In this document: positions 1-9,284 of the stretch, one piece after another | How positions within the stretch are numbered: position 1 is the stretch's first letter | Layout of the letters: every line of letters begins with the position of its first letter | NCBI RefSeq assembly: GCF_000425225.1 | Contig: NZ_AULJ01000018.1 | Coordinates: 1 to 64,000 of the forward strand | DNA from: Pontibacillus marinus BH030004 = DSM 16465 | Lineage (GTDB): Bacteria > Bacillota > Bacilli > Bacillales > BH030062 | DNA: 64,000 nt | Direction: 5' to 3' | Program-made: the position numbers and the translations under genes | The notes under the pieces: generated by a model | What the model saw: the letters and a program-made list of their open reading frames with translations, nothing else | Told to the model about the DNA's origin: nothing | Databases searched by the model: none

Positions 1-37
1 CCCCATAATCTACATCAGAAAACCTTACGATAGCTGC

Positions 38-212
38 GGTTCCGTTATTCACCATTCGGCTAAGGTGGGCTGGGAAATGGGTTGACTCCAGCGGAAAAAC
101 GGGCTAGCGAGACCCCGCAAGGAGCGAATAGCGGATGAGGAGGCTCGATAGTTCGTCCGCAGGAAAGCAACCCATTTCCCAGCCCGCCCGCTCTCTATTT
201 GGCAACGGAACC
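38..212 (+). repeat. Palindromic intergenic repeat, family A copy 1
   Basis: A 175-bp imperfect palindrome bounded by GGTTCCGTT at 38-46 and AACGGAACC at 204-212. A second pair of arms follows inside (GGGCTGGGAAATGGGTT and its complement near 170-185). The core carries GAGACCCCGC and GAGGAGGCTCG. Two related copies lie at 47090-47260 (inverted) and 47292-47460. It has no ORF of note. It resembles the short non-coding palindromic repeats scattered through Bacillus-group genomes. Bases 1-37 and 213-397 show no other gene or clear motif. Confidence 0.8.
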
Positions 213-397
213 TCTCTACGCTTTATTCCAGATTACTGCCATTTAACGGAATAAATTAATTAGTTTTCTTTATAAATCAGATAGTTATAGAAGAAAAATT
301 TTAATAATATTTTAAAATTTTGATGTCATTAAATAGACAGCCAAGCTTGCTCTGTAATATGATATGGTTGGGAATTTACAGCAAAGGGGTTATCGTC

Positions 398-1255
398 GTG
401 GAATGCGGGACTTTACACATAAAAGTTTTAACAGAAAGTGATATAAACACCCTGGAACAAATGGACACTGGAATCAAAGATGATTATGTATTACGTATTT
501 TCCCCGACTTAATCAAACGGGAAAACAATGTCGTATATGGTCTTTTCGAAGATGATCACATGATTTCAATTGCAGGATATACATTATTTGCGAACCAATA
601 CGCTATGCTAGGAAGGTTACGTAGCGATCGTCGCTATACATCCCAGGGGCATGCGACGAATCTTTTACGATTTATCATTCGTGATTTGGAAGCGCTACCG
701 AACATAAAATGGATTGGGGCTCATACAGAAGTGAACAACGAAGCCGCCAAAAAAGTAATGAGTAAACTTGGCATTCCTGAATTTGTTTGCACCCATCCTC
801 TCGTTTTAAAAAAGCCAGATCAAGTTGTCGGAACAGAAGGACCTGTTTGGAATAGCGTTAGAGATACAGCAAGAAAACGTGAACTCATAGAAAACGTCAC
901 GGATATTCCTTTAGGGGTTTTTCCTTATGAAGGCTACTATCCTGTTCCTTTTGATAAAGATTTATTTACGGATGATTACTTAGAAAGATCTTCTTTTTAC
1001 GTGAATGAGACGGAGGATCGTTTTATCATTGTGCAACAGGATCAAAAGGGGCGTCTTTATGCCAATGTAAAATACCTATGGGATGACCATCATGAACAAC
1101 CTGGTTTTTGGGAGACGGTTCAGTATGAGCTGCAGCACCATCCCGATATATATGGTGCATGGATAGATTTTTCACCCAAAGGATATCAAAACATCCCTTC
1201 TCTTCACCCTTATGAATGGAGTCAGGCTTGGGTTCTTTATGGGAAATGGGTTTAA
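398..1255 (+). CDS. GNAT family N-acetyltransferase
   Basis: A 285-aa protein whose first about 150 residues look like a GCN5-type acetyl-CoA-dependent N-acetyltransferase fold. A core strand and turn (AMLGRLRSDRRYTSQGHATNLL) match the acetyl-CoA-binding motif A, followed by motif B-like NNEAAKKVMSKLG. The C-terminal half (about 160-285) is an additional domain I do not recognise. An upstream in-frame TTG/ATG (320/323) exists, but only GTG 398 has a ribosome binding site (AAAGGGG at 384-390), so I choose 398. Substrate unknown. It stands alone, convergent to rnr, and is followed by its own terminator. Confidence 0.75.
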   Translation: MECGTLHIKVLTESDINTLEQMDTGIKDDYVLRIFPDLIKRENNVVYGLFEDDHMISIAGYTLFANQYAMLGRLRSDRRYTSQGHATNLLRFIIRDLEALPNIKWIGAHTEVNNEAAKKVMSKLGIPEFVCTHPLVLKKPDQVVGTEGPVWNSVRDTARKRELIENVTDIPLGVFPYEGYYPVPFDKDLFTDDYLERSSFYVNETEDRFIIVQQDQKGRLYANVKYLWDDHHEQPGFWETVQYELQHHPDIYGAWIDFSPKGYQNIPSLHPYEWSQAWVLYGKWV

Positions 1256-1267
1256 GTGTTTGAAATG

Positions 1268-1299
1268 AGCTTTTCATTTAATGGAAAGCTTATTTTTTT
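1268..1299 (+). terminator. Intrinsic terminator of the GNAT gene
   Basis: Arms AGCTTTTCAT (1268-1277) and ATGGAAAGCT (1281-1290), followed by a T run at 1293-1299, just after the stop codon. Confidence 0.7.
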
Positions 1300-1335
1300 G
1301 AGTTCATCTGAATCTTGAACTTAGAAACAGACATA

Positions 1336-1367
1336 GAGAAAGCCATGACAGATATGCTGTCATGGCT
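1336..1367 (-). terminator. Hairpin downstream of rnr
   Basis: Perfect 11-bp stem AGCCATGACAG (1341-1351) / CTGTCATGGCT (1357-1367) between convergent GNAT and rnr genes. On the minus strand the T run is weak (TTTCT), so it may terminate inefficiently or stabilise the rnr mRNA end. Confidence 0.55.
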
Positions 1368-1375
1368 CTTAATCA

Positions 1376-3703
1376 TTATTTCTTCTTTTTCTTACCTTTT
1401 TGGACGTTTTGGTAAAACGGCTTGCCACCGTCTTTTTTCTTGCCTTGTCCTTTGCCTTGGTGTTTGCTTCGCCCTTTACCTTTTTTGTTGCCACCACCTG
1501 AGTTCTCTTTCTTAGCATGGATGACTTTTGGTTGATCAGGGCGGGCACTAGGTTTGTTTTTCTTCGGAGGTTCCATACCTACGATTTCAAAATCGACAAC
1601 TCGTTCGTCTAGGTTAACTTTCTCTACTCGTACAGTTAACTCGTCACCGATTCGGAAGACATTCCCAGTACGTTCACCGATCATGGCATATTGCTTCTCA
1701 TCAAAATGATAGTAGTCATCTGTTAGATAGCTAACGTGTACAAGACCTTCCACTGTGTTTGGCAGTTCTACGAAAAGTCCGAAGTTTGTAACAGAGCTTA
1801 CGACACCTTCAAACTCTTGACCAATTTTGTCCTGCATATATTCTGCTTTTTTCAGATCATCCGTTTCGCGTTCAGCGTCAACGGCACGACGTTCACGCTC
1901 AGAGGAATGCTTCGCGATTTCAGGAATTTGATCTTTCCAATGTTGACGTGTTTTTTGGTCAAGCTTCCCTTCGATAATATAACGACGAATTAAGCGGTGT
2001 ACCGTTAAGTCTGGATAACGACGGATCGGTGAAGTGAAGTGCGTATAGAACTCTGTTGAAAGGCCAAAGTGACCCAAGTTTTTGTCGTCATATCGAGCCT
2101 GTTGCATGGAACGAAGCATTAGTTTAGAAATGACCATGTCTTCTTCTGTTCCTTTAACCGCTTCTAACACTTCTTGTAATGCTTTCGGATGCACGTCATC
2201 AGCTGAACCTTTGACGTTATAACCGAAGTTTGTAATGAATTCAAAGAAATGCTGAAGTTTTGATGAATCTGGTTCTTCGTGCACGCGGTGAATGAATGGG
2301 ACATCCATCCAATGGAAGTGTTCATCAACAGTTTCATTGGCAGCCAGCATGAATTCCTCGATTAAGCGCTCTGCAACGGTTCGTTCACGAAGCACTACAT
2401 CTTCTGCTTTACCTTCGTCATCTACTAGAACTTGAGCTTCTTTAAAGTCAAAGTCAATTGCTCCGCGTTTCAAACGTTTCTTACGCAGAATGGACGCCAA
2501 GTTTTCCATTTCTTTAAACATTGGTACAAGCGGTTCATAACGTTGTTTAAGTTCCTCGTCATCATCCACTAAGATCTTCTTCACATCAGAATACGTCATA
2601 CGTTCATCCGTTTTAATCACACTTTGGAAGATCTCATGGTTTACCACTTCACCATCAGGATTAATCTCCATTTCACAAGATAACGTTAAGCGATCAACTT
2701 GTGGATTCAATGAGCAAATACCGTTTGATAAACGGTGTGGGATCATTGGAATTACACGGTCTACAAGATAAACACTTGTTCCGCGTTCGCGTGCTTCCTT
2801 ATCAATTGGTGAATCTTCTTCCACATAGTACGATACGTCAGCTATGTGTACACCTAAATGATAGTTGCCATTGTCCAATTTGCGCACAGCTACTGCGTCA
2901 TCCAAGTCCTTCGCGTCAGCACCATCAATGGTCACGATTTGTTCGTCACGAAGGTCACGACGGTTTTTAATTTCATTAGGGTCAATTTCATCAGGTGTTT
3001 GTGTAGCCTGTTCGATTACTTCATTAGGGAAATCCACCTGAATACCATGCTTGTGAATAATCGCTAAAATATCAATGCCTGGGTCGTTTTTGTGACCTAG
3101 AATCTGCGTTACTTCACCTTCAGCGCTCATGCGGCCTTCCGGATACTTTGTAATACGTACAATCACTTTATGACCGTCTACCGCGCCATTTGTAGCGCCT
3201 TTTGGAATGAAAATATCATTTGGAATACGTTTATCATCCGCAATCACGAATCCAAAATATCCATTATCATCGTAAGTACCTACGATTTCATTTGTATTTC
3301 GTTCAATAATTCGGATAACGGTTCCTTCTGGTCGTTTTCCTTCATCTACACGAGAATCAATACGAACCAAGACTTTGTCTCCGTTCATAGCTGATTGGAG
3401 ATCAGAGTGATGAATATAAACATCGTCCTGATCTTCATTATCTGGAATGAGGAAAGCGAATCCTTTCGCATGCATCTGAATCTTACCTCGGATCAAATTC
3501 ATTCTTTCTGGAAGTCCGTAACGATTTTTACGTGTACGTACAAGCTCTCCTTCTTCCTCTAACTGGTTCAAGGTTTTCATTAGTGTAGTAAAATCTTGTT
3601 CTTCGTCTAGTCCGATTACTTCTTCTATTTCGTGGACAGATAATGGTCTAGCATTATCTTCATTAAAATGATCTAAAATCTGTTTTTTTAACTGATCACT
3701 CAT
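1376..3703 (-). CDS. rnr: Ribonuclease R
   Basis: A 775-aa processive 3'-5' exoribonuclease that degrades structured RNA and takes part in trans-translation-linked mRNA decay. Order of domains: winged-helix N-terminus (1-65), two cold-shock domains (about 70-210; IYIHHSDL-type strand), RNB catalytic domain with the acidic signature DAKDLDDA (about 265) and [12 protein letters not shown], an S1 domain ([14 protein letters not shown], about 645-715), and a very basic Lys/Gly-rich tail of about 60 residues. GTG 3712 is too close to the AAAGGA site, so ATG 3703 is chosen. It lies 37 bp downstream of the esterase gene, probably in the same transcript. smpB does not follow it here. Confidence 0.96.
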   Translation of the reverse strand: MSDQLKKQILDHFNEDNARPLSVHEIEEVIGLDEEQDFTTLMKTLNQLEEEGELVRTRKNRYGLPERMNLIRGKIQMHAKGFAFLIPDNEDQDDVYIHHSDLQSAMNGDKVLVRIDSRVDEGKRPEGTVIRIIERNTNEIVGTYDDNGYFGFVIADDKRIPNDIFIPKGATNGAVDGHKVIVRITKYPEGRMSAEGEVTQILGHKNDPGIDILAIIHKHGIQVDFPNEVIEQATQTPDEIDPNEIKNRRDLRDEQIVTIDGADAKDLDDAVAVRKLDNGNYHLGVHIADVSYYVEEDSPIDKEARERGTSVYLVDRVIPMIPHRLSNGICSLNPQVDRLTLSCEMEINPDGEVVNHEIFQSVIKTDERMTYSDVKKILVDDDEELKQRYEPLVPMFKEMENLASILRKKRLKRGAIDFDFKEAQVLVDDEGKAEDVVLRERTVAERLIEEFMLAANETVDEHFHWMDVPFIHRVHEEPDSSKLQHFFEFITNFGYNVKGSADDVHPKALQEVLEAVKGTEEDMVISKLMLRSMQQARYDDKNLGHFGLSTEFYTHFTSPIRRYPDLTVHRLIRRYIIEGKLDQKTRQHWKDQIPEIAKHSSERERRAVDAERETDDLKKAEYMQDKIGQEFEGVVSSVTNFGLFVELPNTVEGLVHVSYLTDDYYHFDEKQYAMIGERTGNVFRIGDELTVRVEKVNLDERVVDFEIVGMEPPKKNKPSARPDQPKVIHAKKENSGGGNKKGKGRSKHQGKGQGKKKDGGKPFYQNVQKGKKKKK

Positions 3704-3740
3704 GTATTCCACCGTCCTTTTCTACTATTCGTTACCTTTA

Positions 3741-4490
3741 TTATTCCACTGACCAGTCCAAGGATTCTAAGAAGTTGAAAATATCTTCATGTAATTGTTC
3801 ACGTTCTTTATCTAAGGTGATCACATGACCTGATTCTTTGTACCATTTGATGTTTTTTTGATCGGCTTCAACATTCTCATAAATATAATTTGCGCTTTCT
3901 GTATTAATCATTTCATCCTTTTCTGCTTGTACAACAAATGTTGGAGCATAGATCATATCAATGTTGTCATGTACATCCTTAATCAACTTACCAAGTTCCT
4001 CAAAAGTCTCAGAAGGTGTTTCTAATAATGTGTCTAGTTCTTCTTGGATTTTATCTTCAGATTTTTTCTCAAGCTGCTTGTATTCTTTTGCAAATTGCTT
4101 GAACCCTTTCTTTAGCTCTTCTTCATTATCAAAAAACATCGGAGAACACATGGGTGTTACACCTTTAATGGGTTCACTATAAGCAAGCTTTAATCCGAGA
4201 ACACCTCCTAGAGAAAGACCCGCTACAGCAATTTCTTCGTAGCCCTTATCTTTTAAATGTTGCAATGCATTCCGAACATCTTTCCACCAGTCCGCTGGTG
4301 TGTATTTTAAAATCTCTTCTGCAGGTTGACCATGCCCACTCAAAATAGGCGCATGCGAAGTATAGCCTTTCTTTTCTAAATAACGGCCTAACATACGAAC
4401 ATCTGCTGAATGGCCAGTAAATCCATGTAATAATAATACCGCACGATTTCCTGCTTCAAACGTAAATGGTTGAGGTTGTTTTATATTCAT
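3741..4490 (-). CDS. Carboxylesterase (Est30-like alpha/beta hydrolase)
   Basis: A 249-aa alpha/beta hydrolase of the thermostable Geobacillus Est30 type (B. subtilis YvaK). It hydrolyses short- to medium-chain carboxyl esters. Visible features are the oxyanion motif LLHGFTG (20-26), the nucleophile elbow GLSLGG with Ser93, an acid in AEKDEM near 195 and the catalytic His in ESGHVITLD near 223. The length is normal and there is no signal peptide, so it is cytosolic. It sits between secG and rnr, as in B. subtilis secG-yvaK-rnr. Confidence 0.9.
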   Translation of the reverse strand: MNIKQPQPFTFEAGNRAVLLLHGFTGHSADVRMLGRYLEKKGYTSHAPILSGHGQPAEEILKYTPADWWKDVRNALQHLKDKGYEEIAVAGLSLGGVLGLKLAYSEPIKGVTPMCSPMFFDNEEELKKGFKQFAKEYKQLEKKSEDKIQEELDTLLETPSETFEELGKLIKDVHDNIDMIYAPTFVVQAEKDEMINTESANYIYENVEADQKNIKWYKESGHVITLDKEREQLHEDIFNFLESLDWSVE

Positions 4491-4572
4491 CTTTCTACAT
4501 CTCCTTCTATCTTCGCTGCAAATTCTTTATATATGGTTTAGTTTCGCCTGAACCATGAATTCATGTAATCAT

Positions 4573-4668
4573 ATTTAATTACCTATAGAGGAATATGGTT
4601 CCATCCCCTAAGAACGTTTCCATATTACCATGAAAAAGTGGGTAAGCATAAGGAGAAGGTAATTAAAT
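4573..4668. repeat. 96-bp nested inverted repeat upstream of the esterase gene
   Basis: Perfect 12-bp outer arms ATTTAATTACCT (4573-4584) and AGGTAATTAAAT (4657-4668), with an inner pair AATATGG (4592-4598) / CCATATT (4620-4626). It lies between the esterase start and the 21-bp array. It could be a decayed miniature element or an mRNA leader structure. Confidence 0.55.
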
Positions 4669-4696
4669 AGAGGAGTTTTGAGGGGGTATCAGTACC

Positions 4697-4842
4697 TATT
4701 CGGGCGATCGTGACCTTGTTTCAGGCGGCCACAAAGCATGTTCAGGCGTTTATTATCGAGTTTCAGTCTATCTCATCAGGTTTCCGGGCTATCCCAGGAG
4801 ATTTTCAGGCGATCCTCCCATATTTCCTGGCGAATGATAAAA
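4697..4842. repeat. 21-bp phased tandem array C5
   Basis: Seven degenerate units. The C of the conserved half TTTCAGGCGAT falls at 4701, 4722, 4743, 4764, 4785, 4806 and 4827, which is exactly every 21 bp. The other half of each unit is unrelated between copies. The array ends against the secG terminator (4848-4879). It has the same core as array C4 at 56.5 kb, in the opposite orientation. No credible gene lies between 4491 and 4877. Confidence 0.8.
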
Positions 4843-4847
4843 GACAT

Positions 4848-4879
4848 TAAAAAAAGCAACGAGTATAAACCCGTTGCTT
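4848..4879 (-). terminator. Intrinsic terminator of secG
   Basis: On the minus strand, AAGCAACG and CGTTGCTT arms (4872-4879 / 4854-4861) are followed by seven T. Confidence 0.85.
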
Positions 4880-5111
4880 AACCTACAACATAACCAAGTA
4901 AGAATGTTAAAACAAAGAATAATACAGCAGTCACGATGGTTGCTTTATGCATAACCGCATCGATTCCGCGTGCTTTTTGTTTACCAAATAACTGCTCTGC
5001 TCCACCTGAAATCGCTCCAGATAGACCTGCACTTTTACCAGATTGAAGAAGTACTAATGTAATCATTGCTATTGCATCTATCACAAGTAATGTAACGACA
5101 ACTCCGTACAT
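4878..5111 (-). CDS. secG: Preprotein translocase subunit SecG
   Basis: A 77-aa integral membrane subunit of the SecYEG channel. Two hydrophobic helices (about 3-21 and 55-75) flank the conserved cytoplasmic loop [20 protein letters not shown], which continues KQKARG. GTG 5120 is in frame, but the AGGAGGTG site is spaced for ATG 5111. It is monocistronic with its own terminator, and the esterase and rnr follow in the conserved Bacillus order. Confidence 0.95.
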   Translation of the reverse strand: MYGVVVTLLVIDAIAMITLVLLQSGKSAGLSGAISGGAEQLFGKQKARGIDAVMHKATIVTAVLFFVLTFLLGYVVG

Positions 5112-5250
5112 GTGATCCACCTCCTATAAGACGTGCAAATACCTACAGATAAATTTAGCATAAAACTAGCATTTGGGCAACAACATCTTCCATTCGAATT
5201 TTTTTAATATTATTTTATTTTGCATATTAGTTGAACCTTTGCCGTTAATT

Positions 5251-5290
5251 TGATATCTTTTGATTGGTTTTGATTGAAAATGATTATTTA
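5251..5290 (+). promoter_or_regulatory. Probable FruR operator: four TGAT direct repeats at 10-bp period
   Basis: TGAT occurs at 5251, 5261, 5271 and 5281, with TGATTG at two of them, directly upstream of fruR. DeoR-family sugar regulators often bind such helically phased direct repeats. I cannot place the -10 with confidence (TTGATT near 5260 with an AT-rich -10 near 5284-5290 is possible). Confidence 0.5.
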
Positions 5291-5334
5291 TGAAAAGGCT
5301 TCCTTATAGAAAATAATGGATCGGAGGGATTCCT

Positions 5335-6087
5335 ATATTAACACCTCAACGCCATCAAATCATTATAAACATACTTAATGAACAAGAAACAGCTAAAATC
5401 CAAGAACTAGTGGATGCTACGGGCGCCTCTGAAGCGACCATAAGACGAGATCTCAGTCAGTTGGAGAACGATAATAAGCTAAAGCGTGTTCATGGCGGTG
5501 CATCTGTTCTTCACCAAAAAAGTGAAGAATTAAGTATCCCAGAGAAATCAACGAAACATTTAGATCAAAAGCAACTCATCGCCCGTTTTGCGGCTAGTTT
5601 AATACGTGAAGATGATTGTATTTTTCTTGATGCTGGAACAACAACGTACCAAATGATTCCTTATTTAAAGGATCGAAATATTACGGTTGTAACAAACGGA
5701 TTATCTCTTCTTGAAGCATTGATGGAATATAAGGTTCAGACGTATTTAACTGGGGGTTTTGTAAAATATAAAACAAAAGCCCTTGTTGGTCAGGGAGCGT
5801 ATCAAACGTTATCCCAGTATCGTTTTGATAAATGCTTCCTTGGCGTTAATGGTGTCCATCCAAACCATGGTTATACCACTCCAGATCCAGAAGAAGCATT
5901 CATCAAACAGTCTGCTTTGTCACAATCACAGGAAGCTTATGTGCTTGGTGATGCTTCTAAATTGAATGAGGTTACGTTTGCTAAAATTGCAGACCTATCA
6001 CAAGCCCAGTTCATCACGAATGAAACCCAACAAGAAAGGGTATCCCCTTACCAAGAGAAAACCACAGTAAAGGTTGTGACATCATGA
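5335..6087 (+). CDS. fruR: DeoR-family fructose operon regulator FruR, AUA start
   Basis: A 250-aa DeoR-family repressor of fructose use; the inducer in this family is fructose-1-phosphate. The N-terminal helix-turn-helix (KIQELVDATGASEATIRRDL, about 20-40) is followed by the sugar-phosphate sensor domain (DAGTTTYQM; LTGG; GVNGVH). The first canonical start (GTG 5410) would cut away the HTH's first half. Reading back in frame to the stop at 5314 gives no ATG, GTG or TTG. GGAGGG at 5323-5328 is correctly placed for ATA at 5335, exactly where relatives have ATG before LTPxRHQ. The stop overlaps fruK by 4 bp. Confidence 0.88.
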   Translation: MLTPQRHQIIINILNEQETAKIQELVDATGASEATIRRDLSQLENDNKLKRVHGGASVLHQKSEELSIPEKSTKHLDQKQLIARFAASLIREDDCIFLDAGTTTYQMIPYLKDRNITVVTNGLSLLEALMEYKVQTYLTGGFVKYKTKALVGQGAYQTLSQYRFDKCFLGVNGVHPNHGYTTPDPEEAFIKQSALSQSQEAYVLGDASKLNEVTFAKIADLSQAQFITNETQQERVSPYQEKTTVKVVTS

Positions 6088-6998
6088 TTTATACCGTTAC
6101 ATTAAGTCCTTCCGTTGATTACATTATGCATGTTGATCAATTTCACGAAGGTGAGTTAAACCGAGCTTCAAAAACGTTTTATTATGCGGGAGGAAAAGGG
6201 ATCAACGTGTCTCGCGTTCTTAAACGATTGGATATTAAAAACACAGCACTCGGCTATATTGGTGGTTTTACTGGCAGATTTATAGAAGAATATCTTGAAT
6301 CTGAACAAGTACAACACCAATTTATTGAGACAGAATATCCGACTCGAGTAAACGTAAAGCTCAAATCAGATGAAGAATCTGAAATCAATGGACCTGGTCC
6401 TGATATTTCAGAAGATCAACAAAACCAACTTTTAAAACAAGTGGATCAACTACAACCTGATGACTATCTTGTAGTCGCTGGAAGTATTCCGAAAACCATT
6501 CCTGCTACCTTCTATAAGGAAATGGCGAAGCTTTGTGAGCAAAATAATGCTCATTTCATTGCTGATACATCAGGTCAAGCTTTAGAAGAACTCGTGGGAC
6601 TACGCACATTCTTACTTAAACCAAATCATCATGAACTTGGAGAGCTTTATAACACAAGCATAGAAACCCAGGAAGATGCCATCACATATGCGCGCAAACT
6701 TGTTGATCAAGGTGCCGAGCATGTCATTGTTTCCATGGGTGGTCAGGGAGCAATTTTTGTTAGCAAGGATCATACCTATTCCTGTAACGTTCCTAAAGGG
6801 ACAGTCAAAAACTCAGTTGGAGCTGGGGATTCTGTTGTCTCAGGATTTCTTGCTTCTTACAGCCAGAACAAAGATCTCAGTCAAGCATTTAAACAAGGAG
6901 TTGCTGCAGGAAGCGCCACAGCTTTTAGTAACGACCTAGGCACCAAAGAAGATATAGAGAAGCTTCTATCTGAGATTGAAGTTCAAGAACATGCATAA
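6084..6998 (+). CDS. fruK: 1-phosphofructokinase
   Basis: A 304-aa PfkB/ribokinase-family enzyme that phosphorylates fructose-1-phosphate (made by FruA) to fructose-1,6-bisphosphate using ATP. Signatures: GGKGINVSRVL near 37-47 for sugar binding and the catalytic NSVGAGDSVVSGF near 248-260, with GAGD as anion hole and base. Translationally coupled to fruR (ATGA) and 15 bp ahead of fruA. Confidence 0.95.
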   Translation: MIYTVTLSPSVDYIMHVDQFHEGELNRASKTFYYAGGKGINVSRVLKRLDIKNTALGYIGGFTGRFIEEYLESEQVQHQFIETEYPTRVNVKLKSDEESEINGPGPDISEDQQNQLLKQVDQLQPDDYLVVAGSIPKTIPATFYKEMAKLCEQNNAHFIADTSGQALEELVGLRTFLLKPNHHELGELYNTSIETQEDAITYARKLVDQGAEHVIVSMGGQGAIFVSKDHTYSCNVPKGTVKNSVGAGDSVVSGFLASYSQNKDLSQAFKQGVAAGSATAFSNDLGTKEDIEKLLSEIEVQEHA

Positions 6999-7013
6999 AA
7001 GGAGGTACGAATC

Positions 7014-8963
7014 GTGAAAATTACTGATTTATTAAAAAAAGACACCATGATTTTAGAGCTTGATTCAGATTCAAAACCTGAAATTATCGATGAATTAGTT
7101 GCAAAGCTCGATGAAGCAGGTCGTTTGAATGATAAAGAAGAATTCAAACAAGCTATTCAAGCGCGTGAAGACCAAAGTACAACAGGGATTGGCGAGGGTG
7201 TGGCAATCCCACATGCTAAAACAGCAGCTGTAAAAGAACCAGCGATTGCGTTTGCACGCTCCCAAAATGGCGCTGATTATGAATCACTTGACGGTCAGCC
7301 TACACATCTATTCTTTATGATTGCAGCTTCAGAAGGGGCTAACCAAGAGCACTTAGAAACGCTTTCTAGCTTATCTTCCTTATTAATGGATGCAAGCTTC
7401 CGTGAAAAGCTGTTAGAAGCAGAGTCCAAAGATAAAATCATAGAACTCATTAATGATAAAGAGTCTGAAGGTGATGAGGAAGAAGAAGCTGAAGAAGAAT
7501 CGACTTCAGAAGATCATGAAGAAGCTTATGTCGTAGCTGTTACAGCTTGTCCTACAGGAATTGCACACACATACATGGCTGCAGATAAGCTAAAAGAAAC
7601 AGCTAAAGAAATGGGCATTAAGATTAAAGTTGAAACAAACGGTTCAAGCGGTGTAAAAAATGCCCTTACTAGTGAGGACATTGAAAGAGCTACCGGCGTT
7701 ATTGTTGCAGCTGATATTGAAGTTGAGACAGATCGTTTTAAAGGAAAACCTACTTTAACTGTCCCCGTCGCAAAAGGGATTCACGAACCGAAGAATCTAA
7801 TTGAGAAAGCTGCTAATGGAGATGCACCGATTTATGAAGGTGGCGGAAATGCAGCTGGTGGTGAAGAAGGTGAAGATGGATCCTTTGTAGGTGGAGGCGA
7901 GAAAAAAGGCTTCTATAAACACTTAATGAATGGTGTATCCAACATGCTTCCATTCGTTGTAGGTGGCGGGATTTTAATTGCCTTATCTTTCTTATGGGGA
8001 ATTAATGCAGCAAACCCAGATCATCCATCTTATAACCAATTTGCTGGATGGTTATCTACCATTGGTGGAGGGAAAGCATTCTTCCTCCTCGTACCTGTAC
8101 TAGCAGGATTTATTGCACAAAGTATCGCAGGTCGTCCAGGTTTAGCACCAGGTATGGTTGGTGGTCTTATTGCTATTCAGGAAACAGGTGGTATTGAAGG
8201 CGCCGGAAATGGATCAGGTTTCTTAGGTGGACTTATTGCAGGTTTCTTAGCAGGTTATGTGGTTCTTTTAATACAAAAAGGACTTACCGTATTGCCTGAC
8301 TCTCTAGACGGATTAAAACCTGTATTGTTCTACCCTGTATTTGGTTTACTAATTACCGGTATCATTATGATCTTAATCAACCCTCCCCTCGTTTCCATTT
8401 ATGTTGGGCTACAGGATTGGTTAAACGGATTAGGAGATTTAACAATCGTTCTTGGCCTTATCTTAGGTGGAATGATGTCAGTTGATATGGGTGGACCGAT
8501 TAACAAAGCAGCCTACACCTTTGGTATTGCTATGATTGATGCAGGAAACTACGCACCAATAGCGGCTATTATGGCCGGAGGAATGGTTCCACCAATTGGA
8601 CTGGCTCTTGCTACGACATTTTTCAAAAATAAATTTACACAGCAGGAACGTGAAACAGGTAAAACAGCTTACGTTATGGGGGCTTCCTTTATTACGGAAG
8701 GCGCGATTCCATTCGCAGCAGCCGATCCAGCTCGCGTTATAACTTCTTCCGTAATTGGATCTGCCATAGCAGGTGCTCTTGTTATGTTATTCGGCATTAC
8801 ATTACAGGCACCACATGGAGGAATTTTCGTCATTCTATTGGTAAACAGCAATATTTTTGGTGGCTTATTAGCACCTTTACTTTACCTTGTAGCTATTATT
8901 GCCGGCTCAATCGTAACAGCTATTTTAGTTGGATTATTAAAAAAAGATGCTAAAAACACTTAA
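7014..8963 (+). CDS. fruA: PTS fructose transporter subunit IIABC
   Basis: A 649-aa membrane permease that imports fructose while phosphorylating it to fructose-1-phosphate. IIA (1-150) has the phospho-His67 in GVAIPHAK. An acidic Glu-rich linker follows (about 150-170). IIB (about 172-270) has Cys179 in TACPTGIAHT. IIC (about 300-645) has many hydrophobic helices starting near NMLPFVVGGGIL. GTG start with AAGGAGGT at 6999-7006. Order fruR-fruK-fruA as in Bacillus; HPr and EI follow directly. Confidence 0.96.
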   Translation: MKITDLLKKDTMILELDSDSKPEIIDELVAKLDEAGRLNDKEEFKQAIQAREDQSTTGIGEGVAIPHAKTAAVKEPAIAFARSQNGADYESLDGQPTHLFFMIAASEGANQEHLETLSSLSSLLMDASFREKLLEAESKDKIIELINDKESEGDEEEEAEEESTSEDHEEAYVVAVTACPTGIAHTYMAADKLKETAKEMGIKIKVETNGSSGVKNALTSEDIERATGVIVAADIEVETDRFKGKPTLTVPVAKGIHEPKNLIEKAANGDAPIYEGGGNAAGGEEGEDGSFVGGGEKKGFYKHLMNGVSNMLPFVVGGGILIALSFLWGINAANPDHPSYNQFAGWLSTIGGGKAFFLLVPVLAGFIAQSIAGRPGLAPGMVGGLIAIQETGGIEGAGNGSGFLGGLIAGFLAGYVVLLIQKGLTVLPDSLDGLKPVLFYPVFGLLITGIIMILINPPLVSIYVGLQDWLNGLGDLTIVLGLILGGMMSVDMGGPINKAAYTFGIAMIDAGNYAPIAAIMAGGMVPPIGLALATTFFKNKFTQQERETGKTAYVMGASFITEGAIPFAAADPARVITSSVIGSAIAGALVMLFGITLQAPHGGIFVILLVNSNIFGGLLAPLLYLVAIIAGSIVTAILVGLLKKDAKNT

Positions 8964-9014
8964 ATCATGTATCATGTTAAAGTGAATTTTTAATTGTTCA
9001 GGAGGTTTTTTATC

Positions 9015-9281
9015 ATGGTCGAACAAACAATGACAATTACATCAGAAGACGGTGTCCATGCGCGTCCTGCAACCGTATTAGTTCAGACGGCTGGTCAGTA
9101 TAAAGCGGATGTAAACCTTGAGTATAACGGGAAATCCGTGAATCTTAAATCCATTATGGGCATTATGTCTCTTGGGATTCCATCTGGAGCTGAAGTGAAG
9201 ATCAAAGCTGAAGGATCGGATGAAGAAGATGCATTAAATGCTGTAGCGGAATCCATGAAAAAAGAAAATCTGGGGGAATAA
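9015..9281 (+). CDS. ptsH: Phosphocarrier protein HPr
   Basis: An 88-aa general PTS phosphocarrier. His15 (GVHARPA) accepts phosphate from EI. Ser46 (VNLKSIMGI) is the HPr kinase site that makes HPr-Ser-P, the CcpA co-repressor. ATG 9015 is preceded by AGGAGG; an upstream in-frame start would add a non-homologous tail. It lies 51 bp after fruA with no terminator between, so it is probably co-transcribed. It differs from the Crh paralogue at 43 kb, which lacks His15. Confidence 0.96.
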   Translation: MVEQTMTITSEDGVHARPATVLVQTAGQYKADVNLEYNGKSVNLKSIMGIMSLGIPSGAEVKIKAEGSDEEDALNAVAESMKKENLGE

Positions 9282-9284
9282 TTC

